Shown: positions 13,741 through 26,879, counted from the first letter of the stretch. The stretch: 64,000 bases of DNA from Lamellibrachia columna (GCA_963662155.1 OY759268.1:53688957-53752956), one strand, 5' to 3'. The notes: generated from the sequence alone by a model not told the origin. A program made the numbers and translations.

Positions 13741-13824
13741 TTCAGGTTCTGGATGGACGTGTTCGCTGCCAAACCAACACTCAGTTCCTTTGCTGTGTCA
13801 GCATCTAGACGACACTCGCTCAAA
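13741..13824 (-). CDS. LRR exon 7 (last seen) of NLR-like gene
   Basis: An 84-bp exon preceded on the minus strand by a pyrimidine-rich tttactttcag acceptor and followed by a GTAAGA donor. It enters with one base, reads LSECRLDADTAKELSVGLAA then NTSIQNL, and leaves with AA, so it is class 2-2 and can be joined to copies of itself without changing frame. Spliced to a neighbour, the junction codon is AAT (Asn), which completes the NLR-type repeat NxSIQxLNLSxCxL. No later exon or stop was found to the left. Confidence 0.82.
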
Positions 13825-13891
13825 CTGAAAGTAAAATATCAACAATGTTAATACACTGGTACATTGTAATGAATTCACAGCACTCGTCAAA

Positions 13892-14070
<179 letters not shown>

Positions 14071-14899
14071 TGATATGTTAAACAGTAGCCGATTATTTGT
14101 TGAGTATAGCAACTCAAATAGGACAATGCGGACGTGTCTTCTGATGCCGTTCAATGCACATAGTTGATACAGCGATGCCATGAAATGTACTAGTGATATT
14201 TGAGACAGGTTTGTCCTTAAGTTAGAACAATTTCTTCGCAAACAAATCCAATTCAATTGTTAAGTTTGTGTTAAAGCAAAATAATGTTTGGTTCATATGG
14301 GCTAAATAAGATAAGAGGTGGATCACCAAAAAATTTCCCTTTTAGTCACTTGAACACTTTCAATGTGTGTATATTTATATATGTTTTATTTTTTCATGTG
14401 CTTTTATTGCATGTGTGTTTGGTACACATGCGTTACGACAGGTGCTAAATGAGATAAGAGGCGGATCGCAATGACATTTCCCTTTTCATTTGGAATGGCA
14501 GTATGTTACCAAAAATGAGCACTTTTGGTGGCCTCCATCATCAACACCTTGAAGCTAGGCGGAGGAAAGGAATATGGGAAAGCATATCAGGGATATGTTC
14601 CTGTGACATTTGAAAGGGGTAATTTGTTTGGGATAATATTCAGGGTATAATGTCTGGGACAGAGGCATATTGTCCAGTCACTTGTTGGCAGAAAATGCAA
14701 TATATTCAAAATAGATTTTGTCACATGAACACACAAGACAAGGGACCCCCACTGACAGAAGATCTCCTGTACAGGCGCAAGTAATGAAGTTGCAGATTAA
14801 ATAATGTTTAATGTGGGCACTGCTGTCTAATTCGTTATTTAATCTGCAACTTCCTGCTACTTGTATTGTGAATGTGTTAAGTCACACAGAAGTTCTTAC

Positions 14900-14983
14900 T
14901 TCAGGTTCTGGATGGACGTGTTCGCTGCCAAACCAACACTCAGTTCCTTTGCTGTGTCAGCATCTAGACGACACTCGCTCAAA
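14900..14983 (-). CDS. LRR exon 6 of NLR-like gene
   Basis: An 84-bp exon identical by eye to 13741-13824, with the same tttcag acceptor and GTAAGA donor. It encodes one leucine-rich repeat (LSECRLDADTAKELSVGLAA plus NTSIQNL). Class 2-2 phase. Confidence 0.83.
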
Positions 14984-15046
14984 CTGAAAGTAAAATATCA
15001 ACAATGTTAATACACTGGTACATTGTAATGAATTCACAGCACTCGT

Positions 15047-15178
<132 letters not shown>

Positions 15179-16007
15179 TGATATGTTAAACAGTAGCCGA
15201 TTATTTGTTGAGTATAGCAACTCAAATAAGACAATGCGGACGTGTCTTCTGATGCCGTTCAATGCACATAGTTGATACAGCGATGCCATGAAATGTACTA
15301 GTGATATTTGAGACAGGTTTGTCCTTAAGTTAGAACAATTTCTTCGCAAACAAATCCAATTCAATTGTTAAGTTTGTGTTAAAGCAAAATAATGTTTGGT
15401 TCATATGGGCTAAATAAGATAAGAGGTGGATCACCAAAAAATTTCCCTTTTAGTCACTTGAACACTTTCAATGTGTGTATATTTATATATGTTTTATTTT
15501 TTCATGTGCTTTTATTGCATGTGTGTTGGGTACACATGCGTTACGACAGGTGCTAAATGAGATAAGAGGCGGATCGCAATGACATTTCCCTTTTCATTTG
15601 GAATGGCAGTATGTTACCAAAAATGAGCACTTTTGGTGGCCTCCATCATCAACACCTTGAAGCTAGGCGGAGGAAAGGAATATGGGAAAGCATATCAGGG
15701 ATATGTTCCTGTGACATTTGAAAGGGGTAATTTGTTTGGGATAATATTCAGGGTATAATGTCTGGGACAGAGGCATATTGTCCAGTCACTTGTTGGCAGA
15801 AAATGCAATATATTCAAAATAGATTTTGTCACATGAACACACAAGACAAGGGACCCCCACTGACAGAAGATCTCCTGTACAGGCGCAAGTAATGAAGTTG
15901 CAGATTAAATAATGTTTAATGTGGGCACTGCTGTCTAATTCGTTATTTAATCTGCAACTTCCTGCTACTTGTATTGTGAATGTGTTAAGTCACACAGAAG
16001 TTCTTAC

Positions 16008-16091
16008 TTCAGGTTCTGGATGGACGTGTTCGCTGCCAAACCAACACTCAGTTCCTTTGCTGTGTCAGCATCTAGACGACACTCGCTCAAA
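16008..16091 (-). CDS. LRR exon 5 of NLR-like gene
   Basis: An 84-bp exon identical by eye to the two exons to its left, with the same splice borders and class 2-2 phase. It encodes one leucine-rich repeat. Confidence 0.83.
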
Positions 16092-16154
16092 CTGAAAGTA
16101 AAATATCAACAATGTTAATACACTGGTACATTGTAATGAATTCACAGCACTCGT

Positions 16155-16327
<173 letters not shown>

Positions 16328-17156
16328 TGATATGTTAAACAGTAGCCGATTATTTGTTGAGTATAGCAACTCAAATAAGACAATGCGGACGTGTCTTCTG
16401 ATGCCGTTCAATGCACATAGTTGATACAGCGATGCCATGAAATGTACTAGTGATATTTGAGACAGGTTTGTCCTTAAGTTAGAACAATTTCTTCGCAAAC
16501 AAATCCAATTCAATTGTTAAGTTTGTGTTAAAGCAAAATAATGTTTGGTTCATATGGGCTAAATAAGATAAGAGGTGGATCACCAAAAAATTTCCCTTTT
16601 AGTCACTTGAACACTTTCAATGTGTGTATATTTATATATGTTTTATTTTTTCATGTGCTTTTATTGCATGTGTGTTTGGTACACATGCGTTACGACAGGT
16701 GCTAAATGAGATAAGAGGCGGATCGCAATGACATTTCCCTTTTCATTGGGAATGGCAGTATGTTACCAAAAATGAGCACTTTTGGTGGCCTCCATCATCA
16801 ACACCTTGAAGCTAGGCGGAGGAAAGGAATATGGGAAAGCATATCAGGGATATGTTCCTGTGACATTTGAAAGGGGTAATTTGTTTGGGATAATATTCAG
16901 GGTATAATGTCTGGGACAGAGGCATATTGTCCAGTCACTTGTTGGCAGAAAATGCAATATATTCAAAATAGATTTTGTCACATGAACACACAAGACAAGG
17001 GACCCCCACTGACAGAAGATCTCCTGTACAGGCGCAAGTAATGAAGTTGCAGATTAAATAATGTTTAATGTGGGCACTGCTGTCTAATTCGTTATTTAAT
17101 CTGCAACTTCCTGCTACTTGTATTGTGAATGTGTTAAGTCACACAGAAGTTCTTAC

Positions 17157-17240
17157 TTCAGGTTCTGGATGGACGTGTTCGCTGCCAAACCAACACTCAG
17201 TTCCTTTGCTGTGTCAGCATCTAGACGACACTCGCTCAAA
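17157..17240 (-). CDS. LRR exon 4 of NLR-like gene
   Basis: An 84-bp exon identical by eye to the other three exons of the tandem cluster, with tttcag acceptor and GTAAGA donor, class 2-2. It encodes one leucine-rich repeat. Confidence 0.83.
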
Positions 17241-17303
17241 CTGAAAGTAAAATATCAACAATGTTAATACACTGGTACATTGTAATGAATTCACAGCACT
17301 CGT

Positions 17304-17534
<231 letters not shown>

Positions 17535-18623
17535 TGATATGTTAAACAGTAGCCGATTATTTGTTGAGTATAGCAACTCAAATAAGACAATGCGGACGTG
17601 TCTTCTGATGCCGTTCAATGCACATAGTTGATACAGCGATGCCATGAAATGTACTAGTGATATTTGAGACAGGTTTGTCCTTAAGTTAGAACAATTTCTT
17701 CGCAAACAAATCCAATTCAATTGTTAAGTTTGTGTTAAAGCAAAATAATGTTTGGTTCATATGGGCTAAATAAGATAAGAGGTGGATCACCAAAAAATTT
17801 CCCTTTTAGTCACTTGAACACTTTCAATGTGTGTATATTTATATATGTTTTATTTTTTCATGTGCTTTTATTGCATGTGTGTTTGGTACACATGCGTTAC
17901 GACAGGTGCTAAATGAGATAAGAGGCGGATCGCAATGACATTTCCCTTTTCATTGGGAATGGCAGTATGTTACCAAAAATGAGCACTTTTGGTGGCCTCC
18001 ATCATCAACACCTTGAAGCTAGGCGGAGGAAAGAATATGGGAAAACATATGAGGGATATATTCCTGTTACATTTGAAAAGGGTATTTTCTTTGGGATAAT
18101 CTTCAGGGTATAATGTCTGGGACTGGGGCATATTGCCAAATCACCTTTTGGCAGAAATGCAATAATTATTCATCATCAAGCCTGATTTTAAGACAATTAA
18201 TTAGCCATTTGTGATTGACGGCATTAGGAAAATGCCAAATGATAGAAAGGCCACTTTGAGTGCATTCGGCAGCCTGTATCATCAACACCTTGAGGCTAGG
18301 CGGAGGAGGGGAGATGGGAGAAGGTATGAGGGATATGTTTCTGTTACATTTCAAAGGGGTATTTTGTTTGGGATAATATCCAGAGTATAGTGACTGGGAC
18401 AGAGGCATATTGTCTAGTCACTTGTTGGCAGAAAATGCAATATATTCAAAATAGATTTTGTCACATGAACACACAAAACACGGGACCCCATTGACAGAAG
18501 TTCTCCTGCACAGGTGCAAGTAATGGAGATTGCAGATTAACTAATATTTAATGTGGGCACTGCTGTATAATTCATGTTACACCAGGATTGTGAATGTGTT
18601 AAAAGCGATACGGAAGTTCTCAC

Positions 18624-18707
18624 TTCAGGTTCTGGATGGACGTGTTTGCTGCCAACCAAACACTCAGTTCTTTGGCCGTGTCAGCATCTAGACGACACTT
18701 GCTCAAA
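18624..18707 (-). CDS. LRR exon 3 of NLR-like gene (older copy)
   Basis: An 84-bp exon with tttcag acceptor and GTGAGA donor, class 2-2. It reads LSKCRLDADTAKELSVWLAA then NTSIQNL. It differs from the tandem cluster at several bases, including Glu to Lys and Gly to Trp changes, and its flanks are more diverged, so it is an older duplicate. No stop or splice-site loss is visible. Confidence 0.8.
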
Positions 18708-18913
18708 CTGAAAGTAAACCATCAACAATATTAATATGCTATCACATCATAATGAAACCACAGCACTCGTCAATCAAACACAAAAAAAAGTATTATAGCA
18801 CAACACATATATTTATTTAGTAGATCATTGTATGTTATTCCCTGGAGATCTTCATAATGTTTGGTACACAGGCGCTATAACAGGTGTTAAATAAGATAAG
18901 AGTGCCACAATAA

Positions 18914-19475
18914 ATGTTTGAAACGGTCAGGACACATAAAAACTTGATCATCAGGGACGGTGAGCTGGAGCTCACAGAAGTCATTGGAAACACCTTCAAC
19001 AAATGCTTCTCAACCATAGCCAGTCAATATACTGACTACAAAAATGTACGACATCAGACATATCACACATATTTTGCCAGTGATAAGCTGGATGGAGAGT
19101 TCTCGATCCCAGAAATCATAGAGCCAAAAATGAACAAAACATTCATGGCTCACCGTCCTCACAAATCCACCGGAGCAGACAGAACCAGTGCTCGGCTGCT
19201 GAGAGCACCGGCTCCAGCCACTACAGTATCCACCACATCACTCATATTCGTCAGCATTATGAGTGGCACATTCCATCACTGTAGAAACTTGCAAAAAGAC
19301 AGCTATAAACCATATGGTGCACACGTGGGCAGTGGCTATTGCCAAGGGGCTCGTGAATGGTGTGGTGCTGCTGGATCTAGGAAAGGCATTGCATTCCGTT
19401 AATCACACTGTTCTTCTTGAGAAATTGACCATCTTTGGATGCTCACATTTGATTGGATGGCATGTTCGTACCTGA
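18914..19475 (+). mobile_element. LINE polymerase remnant (linker and early RT)
   Basis: The plus strand reads LIIRDGELELTEVIGNTFNK, then CFSTIASQY, then FSIPEIIEPKM and a STGADRTSARLL segment that matches the 'KATGxDxIPARLL' signature of non-LTR RTs. After an apparent internal deletion near 19280-19320 it resumes with GVVLLDLGKALHSVNHTVLL, the 'LDLxKAFDxVNHxxLLxKL' palm motif with two substitutions. CR1/L2-like by these motifs. The deletion and the lack of the later RT motifs show it is a fragment. Confidence 0.82.
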
Positions 19476-19499
19476 AGTCTCAAGTAGTTATACTCCAAA

Positions 19500-19655
19500 C
19501 AGCCCAATATTGAGCTAATGCAGGAATTTGGACCAACGGCTTTTTGTGTCTCTTCCCAAAGACACGGGCAAAGTGGAGTGAACGAAGGTGGAATCGAACC
19601 ACCGTCCTCTCGATCGACAGGCGGATGTTCTAACTATTAGACTACCGCTCCCCAC
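19500..19655 (-). mobile_element. tRNA-derived SINE with Asp(GTC)-like head
   Basis: Read on the minus strand, about 19652-19575 is tRNA-like. It has an A-box-like segment in TAGTCTAATAGTTAGAAC, an anticodon loop CTGTCGA (GTC), a perfect T stem GGTGG/CCACC and a consensus B box GGTTCGATTCC (plus-strand 19590-19600). The anticodon stem is degenerate and no CCA-type end follows. Instead a body continues into GCCCGTGTCTTTGGGAAGAG. This is a SINE rather than a working tRNA gene. Confidence 0.75.
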
Positions 19656-19763
19656 ACCTGCAAGCAGTGTTTACAATTTAACAAGTCGAGATGCCATTGA
19701 CAAGCTGATGTAAAGCGTACACCACTTAGTTATCGGCGAGGTATCCATGGGACACACACACAC

Positions 19764-20000
<237 letters not shown>

Positions 20001-20084
20001 TGAGTGTGTAGACCGCTCATTGAGGGATGTCCGACAGATCGATAGCCCTATGGTGTCTTGACATTACTACTTCTGAGCTTAGGC

Positions 20085-21050
20085 CAATACTTGCAGGACA
20101 CTGGCTCTGGCAGCTTTCCAATTGTTCCGGATCTTGGTCCCATCAAAATCGTGGTTCCGATCCGGCGATAACGGAATGTCAACAACAGATGTTTGTCGTT
20201 GACCGGTCGGCTCGGGCTCTCCTTCGTCTGGCGTCAGGTCATCCACGGTACCGAGGGGCGCCATCTCGCTGGTTGCCCTCAACTGTCGTATGTTTCTCCA
20301 ATACGTCTGACTGGCGACCTCAACGGTGTAGGATCGCTGCCCCAGTGAACTTTTACATACGCCCAAACTAAGTTTTGCTTCCAGGCAATTTTATTCCTAC
20401 CGCCTGTCCAACACTTAGCTCTTTCAGCGGCCTAGAGTAGGTGTCGTAATGCCGTCGTTGAGTTTGCTTTCGTTGTTCGATAGCAACGCTGATATTTCTT
20501 TCCAGAATTTCCGGTATCAGCAGGCTGTTGCGCATCGGCAACAGTTTATTGGTGCGGCGTGACATCAGACGTTGCACGGGTGAGCTCTTCAAGCCTTTGG
20601 TTGGTGTGTTGCGCCATTCCAGAATAGCCTTCAGTGGGTCGCTTCCATCAACTTTGGCCTTCCAGAGCAACATCTTGGCTGTTTTCACGGCGCTCTCAGC
20701 TTTTCCGTTGCTTTGCGGGTAGTGCGGGCTTGATGTTACGTGCTCAAAACCCACTCACGAGCAAACTTCGCAAATTCCTATGACTGATACTGTGGTCCAC
20801 TGTCACTCATTATTTTCGAAGGAACACCGTGACGCGGGAAGTGGCAGCCGTAGAGCGTCGATAACAGCCTGTGTTGTGGTCTTGTTGAGCTTGTTGGTCT
20901 CGAATATATTGCTGTAATAGTCAACCAATATGACGTAGTTCTTTCCGTCTAGCTCAAACAAATCCATAGCGACCTTGGGGGAATTTGTGTATTTGCAACT
21001 TCTCGCTCTGGACATTGCAATGACACACACTAAATTGTTCTACACAATGT
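20085..21050 (-). mobile_element. Ty3/gypsy-type integrase remnant (3' part of pol)
   Basis: On the minus strand, from right to left: VAMDLFELDGKNYVILVDYY (the first catalytic Asp region of the integrase core), a gap with frame loss near 20760-20820, then HVTSSPHYPQSNGKAESAVK (the 'SPxYPQSNGxAE' region with the catalytic Glu). Next comes a WRNTPTKGLKSSPVQRLMSR segment typical of the gypsy integrase tail, and a short basic end near 20370. The span down to about 20085 reads as weakly conserved C-terminal sequence. Frameshifts show decay. No LTR was seen at either end. It is not a complete element. Confidence 0.85.
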
Positions 21051-21160
21051 CGATCACATCATTGAGACAATAATTGCAACTGGGCCTGACTCAGGTTAAA
21101 AACTCTTCATTCCAAGAATTCCAATGATCCCAGCGCAAATGCGTTCCAATCTGGAGGGTG

Positions 21161-22118
21161 GACATGTCTTGCGCAGGAACCGTCAACATATGTTGTTCAC
21201 CAGAGAAACATATCACAAAGCCATGGAGGTGTCTTGCGCAGGAACCATCAACATATATTGTTCACCAGAGAAACATATCACAAAGCCATGGACGTGTCTT
21301 GTACATTAACCGTCAACATATGTTGCTCACCAGAGAAACATATCACAAAGCCATGGACGTGTCTTGCGCATGAACCGTCAACATATGTTGCTCACCAGAG
21401 AAACAAATCACAAAGCCATGGAGGTGTCTTGCGCAGGAACTGTCAACATACGTTGCTCACCAGAGAAACAAATCACAAAGCCATGGAGGTGTCTTGCGCA
21501 GGAACTGTCAACATACGTTGCTCACCAGAGAAACATATCACAAAGCCATGGAGGTGTCTTGCGCAGGAACTGTCAACATACGTTGCTCCCCAGAGAAACA
21601 AATCACAAAGCCATGGACGTGTCTTGCGCATGAACCGTCAACATATGTTGCTCACCAGAGAAACATATCACAAAGCCATGGACACGTCTTGCGAAGGAAC
21701 CGTCAACATATGTTGTTCACCAGAGAAACATATCACAAAGCCATGGACGTGTCTTGGGCATGAACCGTCAACATATGTTGCTCACCAGAGAAACATATCA
21801 CAAAGCCATGGACGTGTCTTGCGCATGAACCGTCAACATATGTTGCTCACCAGATAAACATATCACAAAGCCATGGAGGTGTCTTGCGCAGGAACTGTCA
21901 ACATATGTTGCTCACCAGAGAAACATATCACAAAGCCATGGAGGTGTCTTGCGCAGGAACTGTCAACATACGTTGCTCACCAGAGAAACAAATCACAAAG
22001 CCATGGAGGTATCTTGCGCAAGAACTGTCAACATACGTTGCTCACCAGAGAAACATATCACAAAGCCATGGACGTGTCTTGCGCAGGAACCATCAACATA
22101 TGTTGTTCGCCAGAGAAA
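21161..22118. repeat. 65-bp tandem array, about 14-15 copies
   Basis: The unit runs ccatggacgtgtcttgcgca, ggaaccgtcaacatatgttg, ttcaccagagaaacatatca, caaag (65 bp). Variants tgaacc, gaactg and ggaggt alternate. The array starts about 110 bp beyond the gypsy integrase fragment. Since 65 is not a multiple of 3, open frames arise over 195-bp cycles and are not genes. Confidence 0.95.
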
Positions 22119-22984
22119 CCTTTTCTGATGCTCGAATATGCATATCTTAATTAGTTTATGCGTCACCTTTCCCCTCTGTGTTGTCGTCATAAACTATGCA
22201 CATTCCAACGCACACATGACAGGTTTCAAAATGCTATATTCCATGTAAGTAAGCGCACCCTGATGACCAGTTTTGCAACTGGTGGTGCTCCTATCGGATT
22301 GTCTATGAAAGGTGACAAAATGCGTTATTGCACATACTTTGTTATTACATATTTACACAATCTACACACACGCATTATTTATTTATCAAGGCGAAAATAA
22401 AGTGGACCGGATTCTTGACAAATGCCACCTTTAAAATAGTTATACAATAGATTTTACTTTATTTGACAATGTTGGTGAAAGCATTTTTACTCTACTAGAA
22501 TTGTTGTATTATTAAAGTTCATATGTTCATATACATTGGAATACGCAGCATTATACCCTGATTTCCACTGCAATCCACATAAGCAACCCATGACAATAAC
22601 ACGATTTCCTGGAATACCACTGTATTTTATTCTAACTAGTGGTTTCTGTGTTGTTACATAGTTTATGTTAATAATGCAATATATATTTAATTGGGATACG
22701 AACAGGTTAGTGTAGCTGCTACAGGCTTCTATGTAACTATCGATACGAATATATCGAACGTATTTCGTAGCGAAACAAATTTTAACATTACGATTGTGCA
22801 ACTCAACGTTCTCGGCTGATTTCAATTTAGTTGTTCATATATGGCCACAGGTAATGTATATTGACACCAGACCGTTAGGCAAACATAATATATAGCCTAA
22901 CAACGTGCTGTAGAAAATATGATTGATCTCAAAACGCCAACATTCAATATAACGTGTTTTGCGGATAGGCACCTGATATGCAAT
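22119..22984. other. No gene seen
   Basis: AT-rich non-coding sequence. Frames up to about 110 codons are present by chance and have no protein-like character or splice borders. Confidence 0.5.
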
Positions 22985-23410
22985 ACAAATAGATCATGTT
23001 CACTATTCAGGTCGCCTGCATCATCAACGCCCTAACGCTGGGCTGAGGAAAGGAAGACGGGAAAGAAGGGTATAAGATATATTTTGTTGTTACATTCGAA
23101 AGGAGTGATTTTACACCTAACGTGCAGTATATTCAAAATGCCACAATAACACACAGTACCCCCTGGACAGAAGACCTCCTGCACAGGTGCATGTAATGGA
23201 AGGTGCAGATTAAATATTGATTAATGTGAGTACGGACGACATATATATGTTGGACAAATATTGTGAATGTGCTAATAATAGTGTTTTAAAAGTTCTTACT
23301 TCAGGCTCTGGATGGATGTGTTCGCTGCCAAGCCAACACTCAACTCTTTGACTGTGTCTGCACTTAGACGACAATTGCTCAAACTGAAAGTAAAATATCA
23401 ACAATATTAA
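22985..23410 (-). repeat. Old diverged copy of the LRR-exon unit
   Basis: It shares with the 12.9-18.1 kb units the order catcatcaac, gaggaaaggaag, atattcaaaatg, cacagtacccc, agaaga, ctcctg, caggtgca, gcagattaaat, and then the LRR exon 23300-23383. It has no long CA tract. It shows that the unit predates the recent expansion. Confidence 0.75.
23300..23383 (-). CDS. LRR exon 2 of NLR-like gene
   Basis: An 84-bp exon with tttcag acceptor and GTAAGA donor, class 2-2. It reads LSNCRLSADTVKELSVGLAA then NTSIQSL. It is clearly related to the tandem exons but carries several amino-acid changes, so it is an older paralogous repeat. The frame is open and the splice borders are intact. Confidence 0.82.
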
Positions 23411-23439
23411 TATGCTGGTGCATCATTATAATATAATAT

Positions 23440-23880
23440 ATAATAATATATAAAATACTTCTATTGCGCTAAAATCCTTGGGAGACCCAAGCTCGGCAGC
23501 GCACCGTAACAAAAGTGGTTAAGCAGTTCCTAATCAATAAGCAGTTCCAGTTGCAAACAGTTGGACTGGTACACTGGGGACCTGTGGAGGATAAGCAAGT
23601 TTAAACAGGTGGGTTTTTAGTTTATGGCGAAATGTTGCTATATTTCCTACAGACTTAACACTAACAGGGAGTGAGTTCCACAGAGTCGGTGCAGCAACTG
23701 AAAAAGCTCTAGTTCCGTCATTTGTCTTAACACTGGGAACAAAAAGTAGATTAGAATTAGATGATCGAAGTTGTCTGGGTTGTCTTGCAGGAGTGAGCAG
23801 TGAATTCATCTGTGGGAGTGACCCTGCTCCTTCAGTTTGCATTATTACTGCTAGCTGTTCTATCATTAATCTATATCAAT
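23440..23880 (-). mobile_element. LINE 3' end with polymerase C-terminus
   Basis: The minus strand at 23866-23534 reads NDGTRAFSVAAPTLWNSLPV, then SVKSVGNIATFRHKLKTHLF, and ends FATGTAY. The 'RAFSVAAPxLWNSLP' and 'FKxxLKTHLF' motifs mark the extreme C-terminus of CR1/L2-type LINE polymerases. It is followed (plus strand 23440-23530) by an AATATA-rich tail with 'attgcgctaaaatccttggg', as at LINE 3' ends. The upstream part is cut off. A short imperfect repeat of 'gggagtgaccctgctccttc' type covers about 23810-24010. Confidence 0.85.
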
Positions 23881-24312
23881 TCATATGAGGGAGTGACCCT
23901 GTTCATTTAGTTTGTTTGATTACTTCAATCAGTTCTATCACCAACTGTCTTCACCAATTCATCTGTGGGAGTGACCCTTCTCCTTTAATTTGCATTATTA
24001 CTGCTACCTGTTCATTCATCAACTTTACCAATTCATCTGCAAACACTGTCGCTCCCTTTCAGTTAAAACGGGGACCATCCCTCGTAAACCAATCTACTTT
24101 CCCAACAAGCTTCCCATACATATCTATCAATTCAACTCTCTCCTCCGTACGTAGCTGCCCAAGCTAGTTGTATTAGAAATTGCTGAGAGCTATGAACAAG
24201 TGAACAAAAACTACAGTCACGACGGATGACACTAATAAAACAAAGCAAAACCTGATGTGTGGATCAGCTAAAACAGAAGGCAGAATACAAGAAGGATGTA
24301 TTAGTTACTTAC

Positions 24313-24396
24313 TTCAACGACTTGAGAGATGTGTTGTTTTTCAGCCCACCACACAGTTGTCTCATCAGGTGGATGTCTAGCCTTGATCTAGACAAG
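24313..24396 (-). CDS. LRR exon 1 (nearest the NACHT exon) of NLR-like gene
   Basis: An 84-bp exon with a pyrimidine-rich gtttcttcttgcag acceptor and GTAAGTAAC donor. It enters with C, reads LSRSRLDIHLMRQLCGGLKN then NTSLKSL, and leaves with AA (class 2-2). Joined to the NACHT exon, whose last bases are GA, the junction codon is GAC (Asp), giving the continuous text NSI-D-LSRSRL. This is how an NLR passes from the NACHT-associated region into its LRRs. It is the most diverged of the seven LRR exons. About 8.2 kb of intron with LINE debris separates it from the NACHT exon, and other LRR exons could be hidden there. Confidence 0.78.
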
Positions 24397-25019
24397 CTGC
24401 AAGAAGAAACAACAGCATAATAACCATTTTGTCCGCATTAGACAGCTTTAATTAGTTGATTGTTGATAAGCTACATTTAACAGTCTAACAATAATGTAAT
24501 TTTTTTTGTTTTGTTTTGTATTGTTGAATAACGTTTATATTATGTGCAAAAACGTAATGCTATCGTCTTAAAAACTTTGCTTGTGGCAATTTTACATAAA
24601 AGTCAATGACTTCGTATTTAGACTTTCCAAACATTTAACTATACACATATACATGAATGCATGAACCACATACATATATGGTGCATTCTCACGAAAACAG
24701 AGTTAACTTGATTTTTTCAACTTTCAAAGTTTATACCATTGCACTGTACCCAATAAAATTTGAAAATAAAATAATATTAGACATAATTTTAAATAATAAA
24801 AATATATTACTGCATTTTTATTTGCAAAAAATACAATAAAAAAATTAAACGTCAGCGTCATTAACAATTGCACGTATGCACACTTCAACTTCAGGATCGC
24901 GATCACACAACGTTTAGATAGCACACCTCGTTTGTAATACCCACTCGATCGCGATCCAATCCGAAGAAGGGTTAAATTTATTATGATCACAATGAAGTGT
25001 TTGCATGGCAATGGCAAAA
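24397..25019. other. Intronic AT-rich sequence
   Basis: No supported gene. Low-complexity AT-rich sequence upstream of LRR exon 24313-24396. Confidence 0.5.
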
Positions 25020-25350
25020 CCATCTGGATGAGATGAAAATAGCTAAAATCATTCCTGTCTATAAGACTGCAGATGTATTGAACAACTATTGAACAACTGG
25101 TATATCTCTCTACTGGTGCAGTTCCCGAGAACTCTACAACAACTCTTTCATAACAGATTGTTAACAAATATTACGTGACAGCTAATATGGTTTCCAGAAA
25201 AACAGATACATGTTTGGTTTATCAGAAATGACCGATGAAATAACTAATGCGACTGACAATAAAAAACCTTCAATTCGGGTATTCAGAGAGTCGACAAAAG
25301 CTTTTCATACTGTCAATAATAATTTACTAATACACAAATTAGAATCAATC
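25020..25350 (+). mobile_element. LINE reverse-transcriptase fragment
   Basis: The plus strand reads KIAKIIPVYKTADV, then after stops FGLSEMTDEITNATDNKKPS and then a TKAFHTVNNNLLIHKLE segment, which is the 'DLxKAFDTVNHxLLLxKL' RT motif. CR1/L2-like. Several stops and a deletion mark decay. Confidence 0.8.
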
Positions 25351-25360
25351 AATCAAAACA

Positions 25361-25418
25361 TGAACCGAAATATTGTTTATATATATATATATATATATAT
25401 AAACAATATTTCGGTTCA
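25361..25418. repeat. Palindrome with (AT)n core
   Basis: The arm tgaaccgaaatattgttt and its exact reverse complement flank about 22 bp of alternating AT, so nearly the whole 58 bp is self-complementary. It can form a cruciform or a hairpin in RNA. Confidence 0.93.
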
Positions 25419-25684
25419 AGTACTGAACCTTGTGGCACACCACATACTAATGATAAGAGATCCGATTTGACATCACAGATGCAGACAGATTGCATTGAAG
25501 TACTATACTGAAAATACCATATATGTTATATGCACTGGAGCACATCTGCACTGGAGTAACACGACCTTATAAGTATTTTTTACTTCTTTGTTACTCCTTT
25601 CAAGTTTTTCATTTACATGCTTTGTCTATCTACATTTCTATTACAACCTGACTTGCTTGAATACATGTTTTGATTGATTGATTC

Positions 25685-25814
<130 letters not shown>

Positions 25815-25928
25815 AAAAAAAATTGGCTTGATTGGCTTATTTATACTCTTATAGCAATTAAGATTTACCAATTATACAGTTGGTTTATGAGAAAGCTTAT
25901 CATCAATAATTAAGCCAAGAAATTGTGT

Positions 25929-26110
25929 TTAATAGACTCTTTCTTTAACGTTTTGATTTATTGTTATCAACATATCTGAAGTCGCCCTTCCTTTTCCAAA
26001 TACCAAGTAATTAGTTGTATTAATATTAAGAGAGAGTTTGTTGACTACAAGCCCAATGTGCAGTTTGTTCAGCTCTTGACCAATCCGTGAACAGTACAAA
26101 TTTGAGTACA
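25929..26110 (-). mobile_element. LINE RT fragment (post-palm part)
   Basis: The minus strand reads RIGQELNKLHIGLVVNKLSL, then NINTTNYLVFGKG. This is the 'LxxWLxxNKLSLNxxKTxYMLF' region that follows the YADD palm. Together with 26690-26830 and 27534-28080 it is probably one LINE on the minus strand, broken up by later insertions. Confidence 0.78.
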
Positions 26111-26126
26111 CTAAAAACATTGCACA

Positions 26127-26132
26127 AATCAT

Positions 26133-26204
<72 letters not shown>

Positions 26205-26209
26205 ATGAT
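26127..26209. repeat. Second palindrome with (AT)n core
   Basis: The arm atcattgat and its reverse complement atcaatgat flank about 65 bp of alternating AT. It has the same design as 25361-25418 but different arm sequence. Confidence 0.9.
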
Positions 26210-26689
26210 CAATGGTTCTACACAACCGAGAGTACAGAAAAGGTTTCATGGTGGATTCAGGTAGAGTGCATTCCATACAAACTTCAGTGGAGTAAAATTG
26301 TGGTATAAGTTTTTTTAGACGCCATTTTCAAAAATGGCAGCCATCAAAATAACGATTTCATATATTTGTAACTCTTGTTCTAGTTGGAAATTTGATGTGA
26401 TTAAATATTCTATGTTGTTGCATTTGATGTCACAGACCATGATAAACAAAAACTGAACAGAAAAGAATAATAACATACAAGGAATTTTCCAAAATGGCTG
26501 CCATTAAGAGCAAATATCTGTGTTTCAGGCTCAAGTTTGTAATAAAATCAAAATTATCAATACCAAATACCGTAATTTTCTGTGTAAAATAATTAGGGTT
26601 CAAATACAAACTTGTATTTCTGTGTCATAAAGGTAAAGATTGTCCACCCTACGTAAGCTGATAATAGTATAGTCTTCCATATTACTATT

Positions 26690-26830
26690 AGTATTGCATT
26701 TGAAAGAGCAGAGTGGTCCGACAAGAGTAGTGTCAGCAGCATGTAGTATCGCCTTGAATTTATTGCTAGCAAGATGAATATAATTTACATAGAGAGTAAA
26801 TAATAGGGAACCTAGTATTGACTCGGAGTC
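26690..26830 (-). mobile_element. LINE RT fragment (palm)
   Basis: The minus strand reads a GSLLFTLYVNYIHLASNK segment, then AADTTL. These correspond to 'GPLLFxLYINDLxxASxK' and the 'ADDTxL' active site of non-LTR RTs, with Asp lost at the active site in this copy. It lies between the earlier (27534-28080) and later (25929-26110) RT pieces in the right order. Confidence 0.72.
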
Positions 26831-26879
26831 CCACTTATTCCCTAATGTTCAAGCTTTTTGCATAAAATATTGTGATCTA

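Noticed and set aside
21124..22154. Plus-strand frames of 60-207 codons with repeated CSPEKHITKPW
   Set aside because: 65-bp tandem repeat artefacts that swap between frames as units change length.
22487..22825. 112-codon minus-strand frame
   Set aside because: Random amino-acid texture, AT-driven composition, no acceptor or donor and no recognisable motif.
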